Positions 1 to 7,668 are shown, counted from the first letter of the stretch. The stretch is 17,277 nucleotides of DNA from CAYZMH01 sp964479445 (GCA_964479445.1 CAYZMH010000073.1:1-17277), one strand, 5' to 3'. The notes: generated by a model not told the origin, from the letters alone. Numbers and translations: made by a program.

Positions 1-497
1 ATCCCGACTTTGAAGGTATTGTGGATGATTCACTGGAGATAAGAGACCGGCTCTGCCCCGAAGCCCGAATCGCCGTGCTTTCCAATGCCACCATGCTGCA
101 CAGGAAGAGTGTTTTTCGCGGATTGAAAAAGAGTGATCAGCCCATCCTGAAACTGGATACCACCGTGGAATCCACCTACCGGCTGATCAATCAGCCGCTC
201 ACCCGCAAGAACATTGCCACGATCATCAAAGAGCTGAAAGCGTTCGGACCCGATGCCATCCTTCAGACACTGTTCCTGAAGGGCCGGTTCCGGGGGGAAC
301 CCGTGGATAACACCACGGAAGAGGAGCTGGTACCGCTGCTGGAGGCATACCGGGCGATCAGACCGGCCAGCGTTATGGTCTATACCTTCGCCCGCGATAC
401 CGCGGCCGATCACCTGGAGAAGATCCCCGGGGAAAAGCTTAACGAGATAGCCCGGCGCATTGAAGAGCTGGGGATTCCCACCGAAGTATCCTCCTGA
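1..497 (+). CDS. Radical SAM protein, C-terminal part (5' truncated by window edge)
   Basis: The reading frame is open from the window edge (first full codon at base 3) to TGA at 495-497, giving about 164 residues. The N-terminal radical SAM CxxxCxxC cluster site would lie upstream and is not visible. What is visible resembles the C-terminal half of radical SAM proteins of the MoaA/wyosine-like class found across Bacteroidota: an IAVLSNATM strand-turn, then QPILKLDTTVE, IIKELKAFGPDAILQTLFLKG, and a late VMVYTFARDTAADHLEKI segment. These fit the later strands of a TIM barrel. The specific substrate cannot be named from this fragment. The GTG at base 21 is internal to the gene, not its start. 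It converges with the minus-strand PAP2-like gene across about 95 bp. Confidence 0.85.
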   Translation, partial: PDFEGIVDDSLEIRDRLCPEARIAVLSNATMLHRKSVFRGLKKSDQPILKLDTTVESTYRLINQPLTRKNIATIIKELKAFGPDAILQTLFLKGRFRGEPVDNTTEEELVPLLEAYRAIRPASVMVYTFARDTAADHLEKIPGEKLNEIARRIEELGIPTEVSS

Positions 498-592
498 AAA
501 GGCCGGAACCCCTGTGAATCAACCTGTGAACATGGGTTTTCGATCAAGGGCCGGAATCCGGTTGAAAAAGTTCTGAACCCTCCTGCCGCCTG

Positions 593-1228
593 CTACATTC
601 CAATAAGCATTACCACAATGGTGCAGATAAATCCGCTTGCATACCCTGCAAGCAGCTCTACCGGGGTATGCAACTTCATCACCATCCGTGCCGTAGCGGT
701 GAGTCCGCTCGCCAGCACCGCAATGATAAAGACCCCCTGGATGGGGGCATGGTAGATCAGCAGGAGAAGGAGCACCATCCCGGTGATCGCACCCAGTCCC
801 ATCATATGGACACTGGCCTTGATATAGCGGTTGATACCGAGGGCTGCCAGGAGGGTTACCGAGGGGGCCAGCAGGTAAGTCAGATGGGCACCGTCGAGCT
901 GGGGAATGCGGCGCATCAGGAAATAGGTAAAGAGGAACATGAAGAGAATGACCGCAATTGGAAGGGGGCGTTCCTCCCGTTTCGACAATTCAAAATCACT
1001 GATCATCCGCGTAAGGTAGAGCAGGATAACGAGGGCTATGGGGAATACAAAGGTGAAAATAACGGTGACGATCAGGACGACCCGTTTCACCTCCGGCTGG
1101 ATGGTGGAGAGCTCGGTTCCGGAATTAAACATGACCAGGATCCCCAGGGTGGCCATGAAAAGAGGATGAAACAGGACAGAGATCACCTGCGCCACTCTTC
1201 TTTCTATTAAGGGATAGTGGTCGCTCAT
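593..1228 (-). CDS. PAP2-like (phosphatidic acid phosphatase type 2) integral membrane protein
   Basis: The protein has 211 residues with about six hydrophobic segments (roughly 14-34, 48-72, 91-105, 116-131, 143-160, 164-179 and 193-211). It carries a degenerate PAP2 phosphatase signature: K83xxxRP88 instead of the usual K-x6-RP, S139-V-H141 in place of PSGH, and R181-x5-H187-x3-E191 in place of SR-x5-H-x3-D. The histidines and arginine expected for phosphotransfer are present, and the last acidic residue is Glu rather than Asp. A lipid or isoprenoid phosphatase role is therefore possible but not shown. Its ATG overlaps the rpoN stop by four bases (ATGA, 1225-1228), so translation is probably coupled to rpoN and it is the last gene of an asnS-rpoN operon. 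PAP2-fold assignment is moderate; catalytic activity is uncertain. Confidence 0.75.
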   Translation of the reverse strand: MSDHYPLIERRVAQVISVLFHPLFMATLGILVMFNSGTELSTIQPEVKRVVLIVTVIFTFVFPIALVILLYLTRMISDFELSKREERPLPIAVILFMFLFTYFLMRRIPQLDGAHLTYLLAPSVTLLAALGINRYIKASVHMMGLGAITGMVLLLLLIYHAPIQGVFIIAVLASGLTATARMVMKLHTPVELLAGYASGFICTIVVMLIGM

Positions 1229-2673
1229 AGTTCTTTACGAAGCCGGGCAACCGGCAGGTTGAGTTGTTCACGGTACTTGGCCACCGTACGGCGGGCAATC
1301 TGGTACCCCTTCTCTTTCAGGATAGCCGCCAGCCTGTCGTCGGTCAGCGGCTTCCGTTTATCTTCGTTGGAGATGCACTCCTGCAGGATGCTCTTGATCT
1401 CCCGGGTGGAAACCTCCTCCCCGTTCTCCCGCTGCAATCCTTCCGAGAAGAAGTACTTCAGCGGAAAGATTCCAAAATGGGTCTGGATGTATTTGCTGTT
1501 CACCACCCTGGAGATCGTGGAGATATCCAACCCGGTCATATCCGCAATATCCTTGAGGATCATCGGCCGCATGCGGGTCTCATCCCCTTCCAGGAAATAG
1601 TTCCGCTGGTACTGCAGGATCGCCTCCATGGTGATCATGAGCGTATGCTGGCGTTGCCTGATCGCATCGATGAACCACCTGGCCGAGTCCAGCTTCTGTT
1701 TGACAAAAGTGATGGCATCCTTATCATCTTTGGTAGCATTCTTCTTATTGGCATTGTAACTTTCCAGCATCTCGGAGTAGGTCCGGTTCACCTTCAGCTC
1801 GGGAACATTGGAAGAGTTCAGGCTCAGTTGCAGCTCCCCGTCGTTCTCGTCCAGGATGAAATCGGGGACGATGTGCTGAAACGATTTACCCTGGGAGTCC
1901 CCGTATGCTCCCCCCGGTTTCGGGTTGAGCCGCAGAATTTCATCCAGGGCCATGCGCAATTCCTCCTCGCTGATATCCAGCCGCTGGATAATCTTGTCGT
2001 AATGCTTGTTGGTAAACTCTTCGAAATGGTGCTTGACGATCTTGTGTGCCAGCGCCATTGCTTTATCAGAAAGGTCGCGCCGTTCCAGCTGCAGCTGAAG
2101 GCACTCTTTCAGGGTGCGGGCTCCCACGCCGGGCGGATCAAAATCCTGGATGATCATCAGTACCTCGTGCAGCTCCTCGTAGGAGGCTTCGATGCCGTAG
2201 GTAAAGGCCAGGTCATCGGCGATGGACTCCAGTTCGCGCCGAACGTACCCGTCGTCATCAATATTGCCCAGGATATGCTCGGCCAGTAACTGCTGTTTTT
2301 CTGTAAGATCACGAAGGCCCAGCTGGCTGTCCAGTTGTTCACGGAACGAACTCCCCATGGAGAAAGGGATCTCCTCTCGCTTATCGTCGGGAGAGTAGTT
2401 TCGCGTACTCAGGCGGTAAGAAGGAATATCATCATCCCCGATGTAATCTTCGAGGGAGAACTCATCCTGGTCATTTCCCGTCTCTTCCCCCGAATCATAC
2501 TCCTCTTCGCTGTAGTTGTCCTCCGATCCCTCCTCCAGCACTGGATTCTCTTCCATCTCCTTTTTGATACGCTGCTCCAGCTGAATAGCGGGAACCTCCA
2601 GCAGCTTGATCATCTGGATCTGCTGCGGAGACAGCTTTTGAAGTAGTTTTTGCTGGAGCCTCTGTTTAAGCAT
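1225..2673 (-). CDS. rpoN: RNA polymerase sigma-54 factor RpoN
   Basis: This 482-residue protein has the full sigma-54 architecture. Region I (about 1-48) is rich in Gln and Leu (LKQRLQQKLLQKLSPQQIQM) and in other bacteria contacts AAA+ activators. An acidic linker follows (about 48-83, many Asp and Glu). The core-binding region runs from about 110 (FREQLDSQLGLRDLTEKQ), with the NIDDDGYV and DPPGVGARTLKECL motifs typical of the family. A helix-turn-helix lies near 375-400 (ADMTGLDISTISRVVNSKY). The C-terminal RpoN box ARRTVAKYRE sits at 460-469 and reads the -24 promoter element. It starts 11 bp after asnS and overlaps the PAP2-like gene, so it is most likely the middle gene of a three-gene operon. 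No enhancer-binding activator is encoded in this window. Confidence 0.98.
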   Translation of the reverse strand: MLKQRLQQKLLQKLSPQQIQMIKLLEVPAIQLEQRIKKEMEENPVLEEGSEDNYSEEEYDSGEETGNDQDEFSLEDYIGDDDIPSYRLSTRNYSPDDKREEIPFSMGSSFREQLDSQLGLRDLTEKQQLLAEHILGNIDDDGYVRRELESIADDLAFTYGIEASYEELHEVLMIIQDFDPPGVGARTLKECLQLQLERRDLSDKAMALAHKIVKHHFEEFTNKHYDKIIQRLDISEEELRMALDEILRLNPKPGGAYGDSQGKSFQHIVPDFILDENDGELQLSLNSSNVPELKVNRTYSEMLESYNANKKNATKDDKDAITFVKQKLDSARWFIDAIRQRQHTLMITMEAILQYQRNYFLEGDETRMRPMILKDIADMTGLDISTISRVVNSKYIQTHFGIFPLKYFFSEGLQRENGEEVSTREIKSILQECISNEDKRKPLTDDRLAAILKEKGYQIARRTVAKYREQLNLPVARLRKEL

Positions 2674-2684
2674 CGTATCGTTTT

Positions 2685-4073
2685 TTAAAACTCAGCGTTC
2701 TTCGGTGTCCGCGGGAACGGGATCACGTCCCTGATGTTGGTCATCCCCGTTACGAACATGAGCAACCGTTCAAAACCCAGTCCGAACCCGCTGTGTTCCA
2801 CAGTACCAAATTTACGGGTTTCCAGGTACCACCACAACTCTTTTTCAGGAATATTCATCTCCTTCATCCTCCTGACCAGGCTGTCGTAGTCCTCCTCCCG
2901 CTGCGATCCGCCTATGATCTCACCTATCCGCGGAAAGAGCACATCCATTGCCCTGACTGTCTTGCCGTCATCGTTCTGCTTCATATAGAACGCCTTGATG
3001 TCCCGCGGGTAGTTGGTCAGGATTACCGGCTTCTCATATACCTCCTCCACCAGGTACCGCTCATGCTCCGCCTGCAGGTCGGATCCCCACTCCACCGGGA
3101 ATTCAAATTTCTTACCCGACTCCCGGAGCACGTTCACCGCTTCGGTGTAATCCATCCGGACAAACTCCTGCTCCGTCACAAAACGCAACCGCTGCAACAG
3201 CTCCTTATCGATCATGTTGTTTAAAAATTCCAGGTCATCGGCACACTCTTCCAGTGCATACCGCACCAGGTATTTCAAAAACTCTTCGGCCAGGTCCATG
3301 TTGTCATCAATATCGTAAAACGCCATCTCCGGCTCGATCATCCAGAATTCAGCCACATGGCGGGGCGTGTTGGAGTTCTCCGCCCTGAAGGTGGGTCCGA
3401 ATGTATAGACCCCCGAAAGCGCCAGCGCCCCCAGTTCCGCTTCAAGCTGTCCCGACACGGTAAGGTTGGTGGGACGCCCGAAAAAATCTTCTGAGAAATC
3501 AATATTCCGGTCGTCATCCCGGGGAATGTTGTCCAGGTCGAGGGTGGTTACCCGGAACATAGCTCCTGCGCCCTCCGCGTCGGATGCGGTAATGATCGGG
3601 GAGTGCAGGTAGTAGAACCCTTTATCGTTATAAAATTTATGGATCGCATAGGATAAGGCATGACGGACCCGGAACACCGCGCCAAAGGTGTTGGTGCGGA
3701 ACCGCAGGTGAGCGATCTCCCGCAGGAACTCAAAGGAGTGTCCCTTCTTCTGCAGGGGATAGGTTTCGGGATCGGCGGGACCCAGCACCTCCAGCTGCTC
3801 CGCCTGGATTTCCACATGCTGCCCCTTGCCCATGGACTCTACCAGCTTACCTTTCACCGAAACGGAAGCGCCCGTGGTCACCTGCCGGATCACCTCCTCA
3901 TCGAATTGTGCCAGGTCGGCCACCACCTGGATGCTGTGTATGACCGTTCCGTCATTGACAGCGATAAACGCCACCTTCTTGTTTCCCCTCCGGGTACGCA
4001 CCCAGCCCTTCAGCCATACATCCTGATTCAATTCCCTGGAATTCAATAATTCTTTAACCGTAGATCTCTTCAT
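2685..4073 (-). CDS. asnS: Asparagine--tRNA ligase (AsnRS)
   Basis: A class IIb aminoacyl-tRNA synthetase of 462 residues that charges tRNA-Asn with asparagine in the cytosol. The N-terminal OB-fold anticodon-binding domain spans about 18-100 (WLKGWVRTRRGNKKVAFIAVNDG). The catalytic domain begins near 115. Motif 2 is FRAENSNTPRHVAEF (229-243), where Arg230 and Glu232 bind ATP and amino acid. Motif 3 is GFGLGFERLLMF (429-440) with its invariant Arg436. The RTRRGNKK start of the OB fold and the AENSNTPRH motif fit AsnRS rather than AspRS, and length is normal. It is the first gene of the asnS-rpoN-PAP2-like unit. A minus-strand -7 box at 4104-4097 lies 23 bases upstream of the ATG, implying a short leader. 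Confidence 0.98.
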   Translation of the reverse strand: MKRSTVKELLNSRELNQDVWLKGWVRTRRGNKKVAFIAVNDGTVIHSIQVVADLAQFDEEVIRQVTTGASVSVKGKLVESMGKGQHVEIQAEQLEVLGPADPETYPLQKKGHSFEFLREIAHLRFRTNTFGAVFRVRHALSYAIHKFYNDKGFYYLHSPIITASDAEGAGAMFRVTTLDLDNIPRDDDRNIDFSEDFFGRPTNLTVSGQLEAELGALALSGVYTFGPTFRAENSNTPRHVAEFWMIEPEMAFYDIDDNMDLAEEFLKYLVRYALEECADDLEFLNNMIDKELLQRLRFVTEQEFVRMDYTEAVNVLRESGKKFEFPVEWGSDLQAEHERYLVEEVYEKPVILTNYPRDIKAFYMKQNDDGKTVRAMDVLFPRIGEIIGGSQREEDYDSLVRRMKEMNIPEKELWWYLETRKFGTVEHSGFGLGFERLLMFVTGMTNIRDVIPFPRTPKNAEF

Positions 4074-4096
4074 GCTGTTCCGTTTTTCACAAAGTA

Positions 4097-4104
4097 CAAA
4101 AATA
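4097..4104 (-). promoter_or_regulatory. Bacteroidota -7 promoter box for asnS operon
   Basis: Read on the minus strand, TAttTTTG is a full match to the Bacteroidota primary-sigma -7 consensus TAnnTTTG. A TCTG (4126-4123) lies 18 bases upstream as a weak -33 element. Transcription would begin near 4091, giving a leader of about 18 nt for asnS-rpoN-PAP2-like. Confidence 0.6.
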
Positions 4105-4199
4105 CAATTTTTACGCAGACCACAGACTAAAAGTTGCAGTGTGTCGTTTTACTTCGTGCAGGCGGCGCAGGCAAAATTGATCATTTTCCGGTAACTCCC

Positions 4200-4230
4200 T
4201 TTACAAAGTGAAAAGAATGGAGTAATTTTA
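4200..4230 (+). promoter_or_regulatory. Probable promoter of the universal stress protein gene
   Basis: TTTAC (4200-4204) is followed after about 18-19 bases by TAatTTTA (4223-4230), a near match to the Bacteroidota TTTG / TAnnTTTG promoter with one mismatch in each box. If used, transcription starts around 4236, downstream of the ATG at 4232. The in-frame ATG at 4259 would then be the real translation start. Confidence 0.4.
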
Positions 4231-4258
4231 CATGGGGACCCAAAAAAAGCACAACTAT

Positions 4259-5101
4259 ATGGACCAAGAAAAGAAATTGATTCTGGTCACCTGGGATTTT
4301 TCAGAGATAGCGGAAAAGGCGGTAAAGCATGCAATCCGGATTTCAAAGATCGTTGAGAACGATATTGCCCTGTTTCACGTCACCAAATATGAAAAGGATA
4401 TCCCTGACCTGGAAAAGAAACTACAGGAAGAGACCGCCCGCCTGGAAGAGACTTACGGACATAAGATCTCTTTCATCCTCCGCCAGGGAACCATTTTCGG
4501 AGAGATATCCAACTTTGCCACCAACAAAGACAACAGGGTCAATTTCGTCATCATGGGTACCCACGGCATGAAAGGCGCCCAGAAGCTGTTCGGAAGCTGG
4601 GCCCTGAAAGTGATCGCCGGTTCAGCAGCCCCCTTTATCGTTGTGCAGGATGACCCCCCTGAAAAAGAGCGATACACCGACATCGTCTTCCCCATCGATT
4701 TCAAATCGGAAAACAAGGAGAAACTCCAGTGGGCAATCTACCTGGGAAAATACTTTAACTCACGTATCCATCTTTACAAAACGCCCATCCACGAGAAAAA
4801 CCTGCAGAAGAAGGTCAATGTAAACCTCAACTTCGCCATCCGGTTTTTGATACAGAATAACATAGAGTACGATATCCACACAGGGACCAGCACCAAGAAT
4901 TTCACCAAGGAGATTCTCACCTTCAGCAAGAGCATCGATGCCGACCTGATCCTGATCACCACCACGAAGCACCTGACCTTCGTCGATTACGTGTTCGGGG
5001 CCAAAGAACAATACCTGATATCCAACACCGAAGGGATCCCGATCATGTGTGTCAACCCCAAATCCAACTTCGCCAAGGTCGCCCAGTTCATGTACGGCTG
5101 A
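4259..5101 (+). CDS. Universal stress protein, two tandem UspA domains
   Basis: A 280-residue protein with two consecutive Usp folds. The first (MDQEKKLILVTWDFSEIAEKAVKHA) ends with the nucleotide-binding pattern GTHGMKG...FGSWALKVI and a terminal strand PFIVVQDD, keeping the G-x2-G...G-S glycines used by ATP-binding Usp proteins. The second starts at YTDIVFPIDFKSENKEKLQWA and ends DADLILITTTKHLTFVDYVFGAKEQYLISNTEGIPIMCVNPK; its glycine motif is largely lost, so it is probably a non-ATP-binding partner domain. Function in the family is stress or energy-state signalling; the exact role here is unknown. An upstream in-frame ATG at 4232 adds nine residues (MGTQKKHNY), but it falls within or before the predicted transcription start, and starts a few residues before the first strand are usual, so the ATG at 4259 is preferred. 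Confidence 0.9.
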   Translation: MDQEKKLILVTWDFSEIAEKAVKHAIRISKIVENDIALFHVTKYEKDIPDLEKKLQEETARLEETYGHKISFILRQGTIFGEISNFATNKDNRVNFVIMGTHGMKGAQKLFGSWALKVIAGSAAPFIVVQDDPPEKERYTDIVFPIDFKSENKEKLQWAIYLGKYFNSRIHLYKTPIHEKNLQKKVNVNLNFAIRFLIQNNIEYDIHTGTSTKNFTKEILTFSKSIDADLILITTTKHLTFVDYVFGAKEQYLISNTEGIPIMCVNPKSNFAKVAQFMYG

Positions 5102-5225
5102 CCGAATCCCGGCACAATTCGCCCCTGCTGCTGCCCGGCTTATGATCCTTTGCACCGGATCCGGATTACCGGAATTACGAGCAGTTAACCCCATCGTTGT
5201 TCCTCTGCAAACCAAAGAAAATCTT

Positions 5226-5234
5226 TATCTTTGC
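5226..5234 (+). promoter_or_regulatory. Bacteroidota -7 promoter box for gldA
   Basis: TAtcTTTGC is an exact match to the extended Bacteroidota -7 consensus, 21 bases before the gldA ATG. No convincing TTTG was found at the expected -33 spacing. It predicts a leader of about 16 nt and independence from the upstream stress-protein gene. Confidence 0.65.
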
Positions 5235-5254
5235 CCCCGATTAATAAATCGGGG
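5235..5254 (+). repeat. Perfect inverted repeat abutting the gldA start codon
   Basis: CCCCGATT (5235-5242), a four-base loop AATA, and AATCGGGG (5247-5254) form a perfect 8-bp inverted repeat. It begins directly after the -7 box and ends one base before the ATG at 5256. It spans the predicted transcription start, so it may act as a DNA operator. If transcription begins at its left edge it could instead be an RNA hairpin masking initiation. Confidence 0.6.
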
Positions 5255-5255
5255 T

Positions 5256-6173
5256 ATGTCCATAAGCGTAAAGCACATCAACAAATTGTACGGAGACCAA
5301 CGGGCCGTCGACGACATCTCATTCGATATCCCGGCCGGTCAGATCGTCGGTTTTATCGGACCCAACGGCGCCGGAAAATCCACCACCATGAAGATCATCA
5401 CCGGCTACCTGCCCCCCACCTCCGGCGACGTCTGGGTGGATGACCTGCATATCGCCGAGCACCCCCGCCGCGTGAAAAGCATCATCGGCTACCTGCCCGA
5501 AAACAATCCCCTCTACCCCGAACTGTACGTGAAGGAGTACCTGCTTTACGTGGCCGGTTTATACGGTCTACACGGAACGGAGGCAGACCGGAAGGTCGAG
5601 CAGATCATTGATGAAACCGGGCTCTCCCCCGAGCGCCGCAAGAAGATCGGCAACCTCTCCAAAGGGTACCGCCAACGCGTGGGGATAAGCCAGGCCCTTA
5701 TCCACGACCCCAACGTGCTGATCCTGGATGAACCTACATCCGGACTCGATCCCAACCAGATCGTGGAGATACGCAACCTGATCTCCAACGTGGGCAGGGA
5801 GAAGACCATCCTGCTCTCCACTCACATCATGCAGGAGGTGGAGGCGATCTGCGACCGGGTCATCATCATACACGACGGGGCAATAGCCGCCGATGAAGCA
5901 GCAGGGGATATCGGGAATCGGCAGGAGAGCAAGCAGACCATCCAGGTGGAACTGGAGACCGAGACCGATGCGGATACCTGGAAACAGCTGGAGGAGGTAC
6001 ACGCAGTCAGACAACTGCCCGGCAGGATCTACCTGCTGGAAACCGGACTGAAAGAAGATATTCGGTCAAAAATATTTAAATTCGCTGTCGATCATGAGCT
6101 TACTGTATTGTCCATGATCCGCAAAGAGAAAAGCCTGGAGACGGTTTTCCGCGAACTTACCGGTCGTAAGTAG
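5256..6173 (+). CDS. gldA: ABC transporter ATP-binding subunit GldA (gliding-motility type)
   Basis: A 305-residue ABC ATPase with Walker A GPNGAGKST (about 37-45), signature LSKGYRQRVGISQ, Walker B VLILDEPTSGLDP and the switch histidine in LLSTHIMQE. The stretch GYLPENNPLYPELYVKEYL and the C-terminal tail resemble GldA, the ATPase that in flavobacteria partners with membrane subunits GldF and GldG. Homologues occur in many non-gliding Bacteroidota, so motility should not be assumed; the exported substrate is unknown. No gldF or gldG lies in this window. The frame stays open upstream to a GTG at 5049 inside the preceding gene, but homology begins at MSISVKHINKLYG and the promoter lies at 5226, so the ATG at 5256 is chosen. 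Confidence 0.9.
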   Translation: MSISVKHINKLYGDQRAVDDISFDIPAGQIVGFIGPNGAGKSTTMKIITGYLPPTSGDVWVDDLHIAEHPRRVKSIIGYLPENNPLYPELYVKEYLLYVAGLYGLHGTEADRKVEQIIDETGLSPERRKKIGNLSKGYRQRVGISQALIHDPNVLILDEPTSGLDPNQIVEIRNLISNVGREKTILLSTHIMQEVEAICDRVIIIHDGAIAADEAAGDIGNRQESKQTIQVELETETDADTWKQLEEVHAVRQLPGRIYLLETGLKEDIRSKIFKFAVDHELTVLSMIRKEKSLETVFRELTGRK

Positions 6174-6204
6174 CTGATCTGACTCACACTATGGCGAAAC
6201 AAAA

Positions 6205-6220
6205 TTGGCATTGTATTTGT
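6205..6220 (+). promoter_or_regulatory. Possible sigma-54 (-24/-12) promoter of the TPR gene
   Basis: TTGGCA-N6-TTTGT places GG at 6207-6208 and the -12 G at 6219, the exact 10-base separation of the sigma-54 consensus (TGGCAC-N5-TTGC). The -12 C is replaced by T. The same bases also give TGtaTTTG, one mismatch from the Bacteroidota -7 box, so the two readings compete. The predicted leader is about 40-45 nt. Confidence 0.3.
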
Positions 6221-6274
6221 TTATAGAAAATATATATATTTAACGAGTCAAAAACTTAAACCGAAGCAAGCCCT

Positions 6275-7258
6275 ATGAAGTTAAAAGAAGCAGCCATCAT
6301 TACCGGTTTCCTGCTCTTTGCCTCCGCGCTGAGTGCACAGACCCTCACCGATGTGATCAATGAATTCAACGCCGGCGCCGAGAGTCTGAAAGACCAGGAA
6401 TACGAAACAGCCCTTGAGCATTTCAACAAGAGCCTGGAAATGTCTGAAGTGGTTGGTGAAGAAGCCGATGACATGAAAGCCAAAGCACAGGAACAGATCC
6501 CTGCCACCTACTACAGGCAGGCCGTGAATTATATGAAACGCAGGCAATACGAAGAGGCCGTTCCGTACCTGGAAAAAACCGTGGAGTTTGCTGAAAAGTA
6601 TGACAACAACCAGGAGATCGCGGCCAAAGCCAATAAATACCTGCCATCACTCTACCTGCGGAAAGGAAATATGCTGATCCGCCAGGAAAAGTACGAAGAG
6701 GCCGTCGAAACCTTTGATAAGGCGCTGACTATGGACAGTGACCTCTACAAGGTCCACCAGGGCAAAGGTCTCGCCTACCTGAAACAGGAAAAGATCGATC
6801 AGATGATCGAAGAGTTTAATATTGCCCGGGAAAAGGCAAAAGCAGCCGATGACCAGGATGTGATCGATGACATCAACAAGGCCATCGACGGGTACTACCG
6901 GCCGCTGATCGAAGAGGAACGAATGATGATCGATCCCGTGGAGGGCGATTATACCTTCCTGATCGATATTTGTGACGAGGCGATTGAAGCCAATGAAACC
7001 AACGGATATGCCTATTTCCAGGCCGCCTCGGCATTCAACAAGATGGTCCAGTACGATTCTGCAATCGAGTATGCAGAGCGCGGACTCGAGTACGAGCAGA
7101 ATCCGACCATCGCCTCTGCACTCTACCTGGAGCTGGGGAAAGCCTACCAGAACACGGCACAGTATGACAAAGCGTGCGAAGCACTCAAGAACGTTACCAA
7201 AGATCCCTTCCTGTCCAGCGCCAAAAAGAACATGGAAAATGTGCCCGGGTGTGAATAA
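6275..7258 (+). CDS. Secreted TPR-repeat protein
   Basis: A 327-residue protein with a typical Sec signal peptide (MKLKEAAIITGFLLFASALSAQ; cleavage likely after AQ near residue 22), so the mature protein should be periplasmic. The rest is helical with TPR-like units: QEYETALEHFNKSLEMSE, RQYEEAVPYLEKTVEFAEKYDN, EKYEEAVETFDKALTMDS, EKIDQMIEEFNIAREKAK, VQYDSAIEYAERGLEYEQNP and AQYDKACEALKNVTKDP. TPR arrays act as protein-binding scaffolds; the partner here is unknown. It is followed within 30 bp by a strong intrinsic terminator and preceded by 101 bp holding a possible promoter, so it is probably transcribed alone. Confidence 0.9.
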   Translation: MKLKEAAIITGFLLFASALSAQTLTDVINEFNAGAESLKDQEYETALEHFNKSLEMSEVVGEEADDMKAKAQEQIPATYYRQAVNYMKRRQYEEAVPYLEKTVEFAEKYDNNQEIAAKANKYLPSLYLRKGNMLIRQEKYEEAVETFDKALTMDSDLYKVHQGKGLAYLKQEKIDQMIEEFNIAREKAKAADDQDVIDDINKAIDGYYRPLIEEERMMIDPVEGDYTFLIDICDEAIEANETNGYAYFQAASAFNKMVQYDSAIEYAERGLEYEQNPTIASALYLELGKAYQNTAQYDKACEALKNVTKDPFLSSAKKNMENVPGCE

Positions 7259-7285
7259 CCGGATGTAAAAGTATACTTTCTCAAG

Positions 7286-7320
7286 GGGCTGTTTTTGGAA
7301 TGCAAAAACAGCCCTTTTTT
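7286..7320 (+). terminator. Rho-independent terminator of the TPR gene
   Basis: GGGCTGTTTTT (7286-7296) and AAAAACAGCCC (7304-7314) form a perfect 11-bp stem with a 7-base loop, followed by six T. It lies 28 bp after the TPR stop codon. Because the stem contains runs of A and T it could also work on the minus strand. Confidence 0.9.
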
Positions 7321-7379
7321 ATGCCGGCACATCATCTCCCCGACCACCCCCATCTCCCATTCCCTTACGCAAGCTCCTC

Positions 7380-7621
7380 TACCCGGTTTACACAAGGGTA
7401 ACCCCCCTGGATCATCTTTTCAAGGGCCCTTTCATTCCTCAGGACACCCTCTTCCACACGCCTTACAAGCGGGCACTGCCATGGATCATCTTTTCGGGGG
7501 CCCTCCTATTCCTCTGGGCACCCTCTTCCACACGCCTTTCAAGCGGGCACTGCTATGGATCATCTTCTCGGGGGCCCTTCTACCCGGTTCACACCAGGGC
7601 ACACTTCAGGGATCACTTCTC
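7380..7621. repeat. Imperfect 74-bp direct repeats in a gene-free region
   Basis: Two complete units begin at 7409 and 7483 (GGATCATCTTTTC...), and the opening 21 bases of a third begin at 7557, all spaced exactly 74 bp. The first two units differ at about 9 of 74 positions. Both flanks carry a second module, CTACCCGGTT followed by an ACAC and a GGG (7379 and 7580), leading again into GGATCA-CTTCTC-like bases. The layout is thus B-A-A-A'-B'. Since 74 is not a multiple of three, the open frame at 7295-7630 reads each copy in a different frame, which argues against coding. Bases 7321-7668 hold nothing else recognisable. Confidence 0.8.
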
Positions 7622-7668
7622 CGCGAATAGTGATTTTGCACACTTTTTTGCCGGCGGCTTCAATTTTA

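Noticed and set aside
498..592. Bidirectional terminator between the radical SAM and PAP2-like genes
   Set aside because: Short matches (AACCC/GGGTT and a CCGG/CCGG stem) are present, but loops are long or stems too short and T-runs are weak.
1264..2289. 341-codon plus-strand open frame opposite rpoN
   Set aside because: Shadow of rpoN; low-complexity Leu/Gln/Val composition with no motifs.
5049..5255. N-terminal extension of GldA starting at GTG 5049
   Set aside because: It overlaps the end of the stress protein gene, lacks ABC-family similarity, and the promoter at 5226 lies inside it.
7295..7630. Open frame of 111 codons over the 74-bp repeats
   Set aside because: It starts inside the terminator, and the repeats are read in different frames because 74 is not divisible by three. 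Composition (Pro, His, Ser, Gly rich) has no domain pattern.
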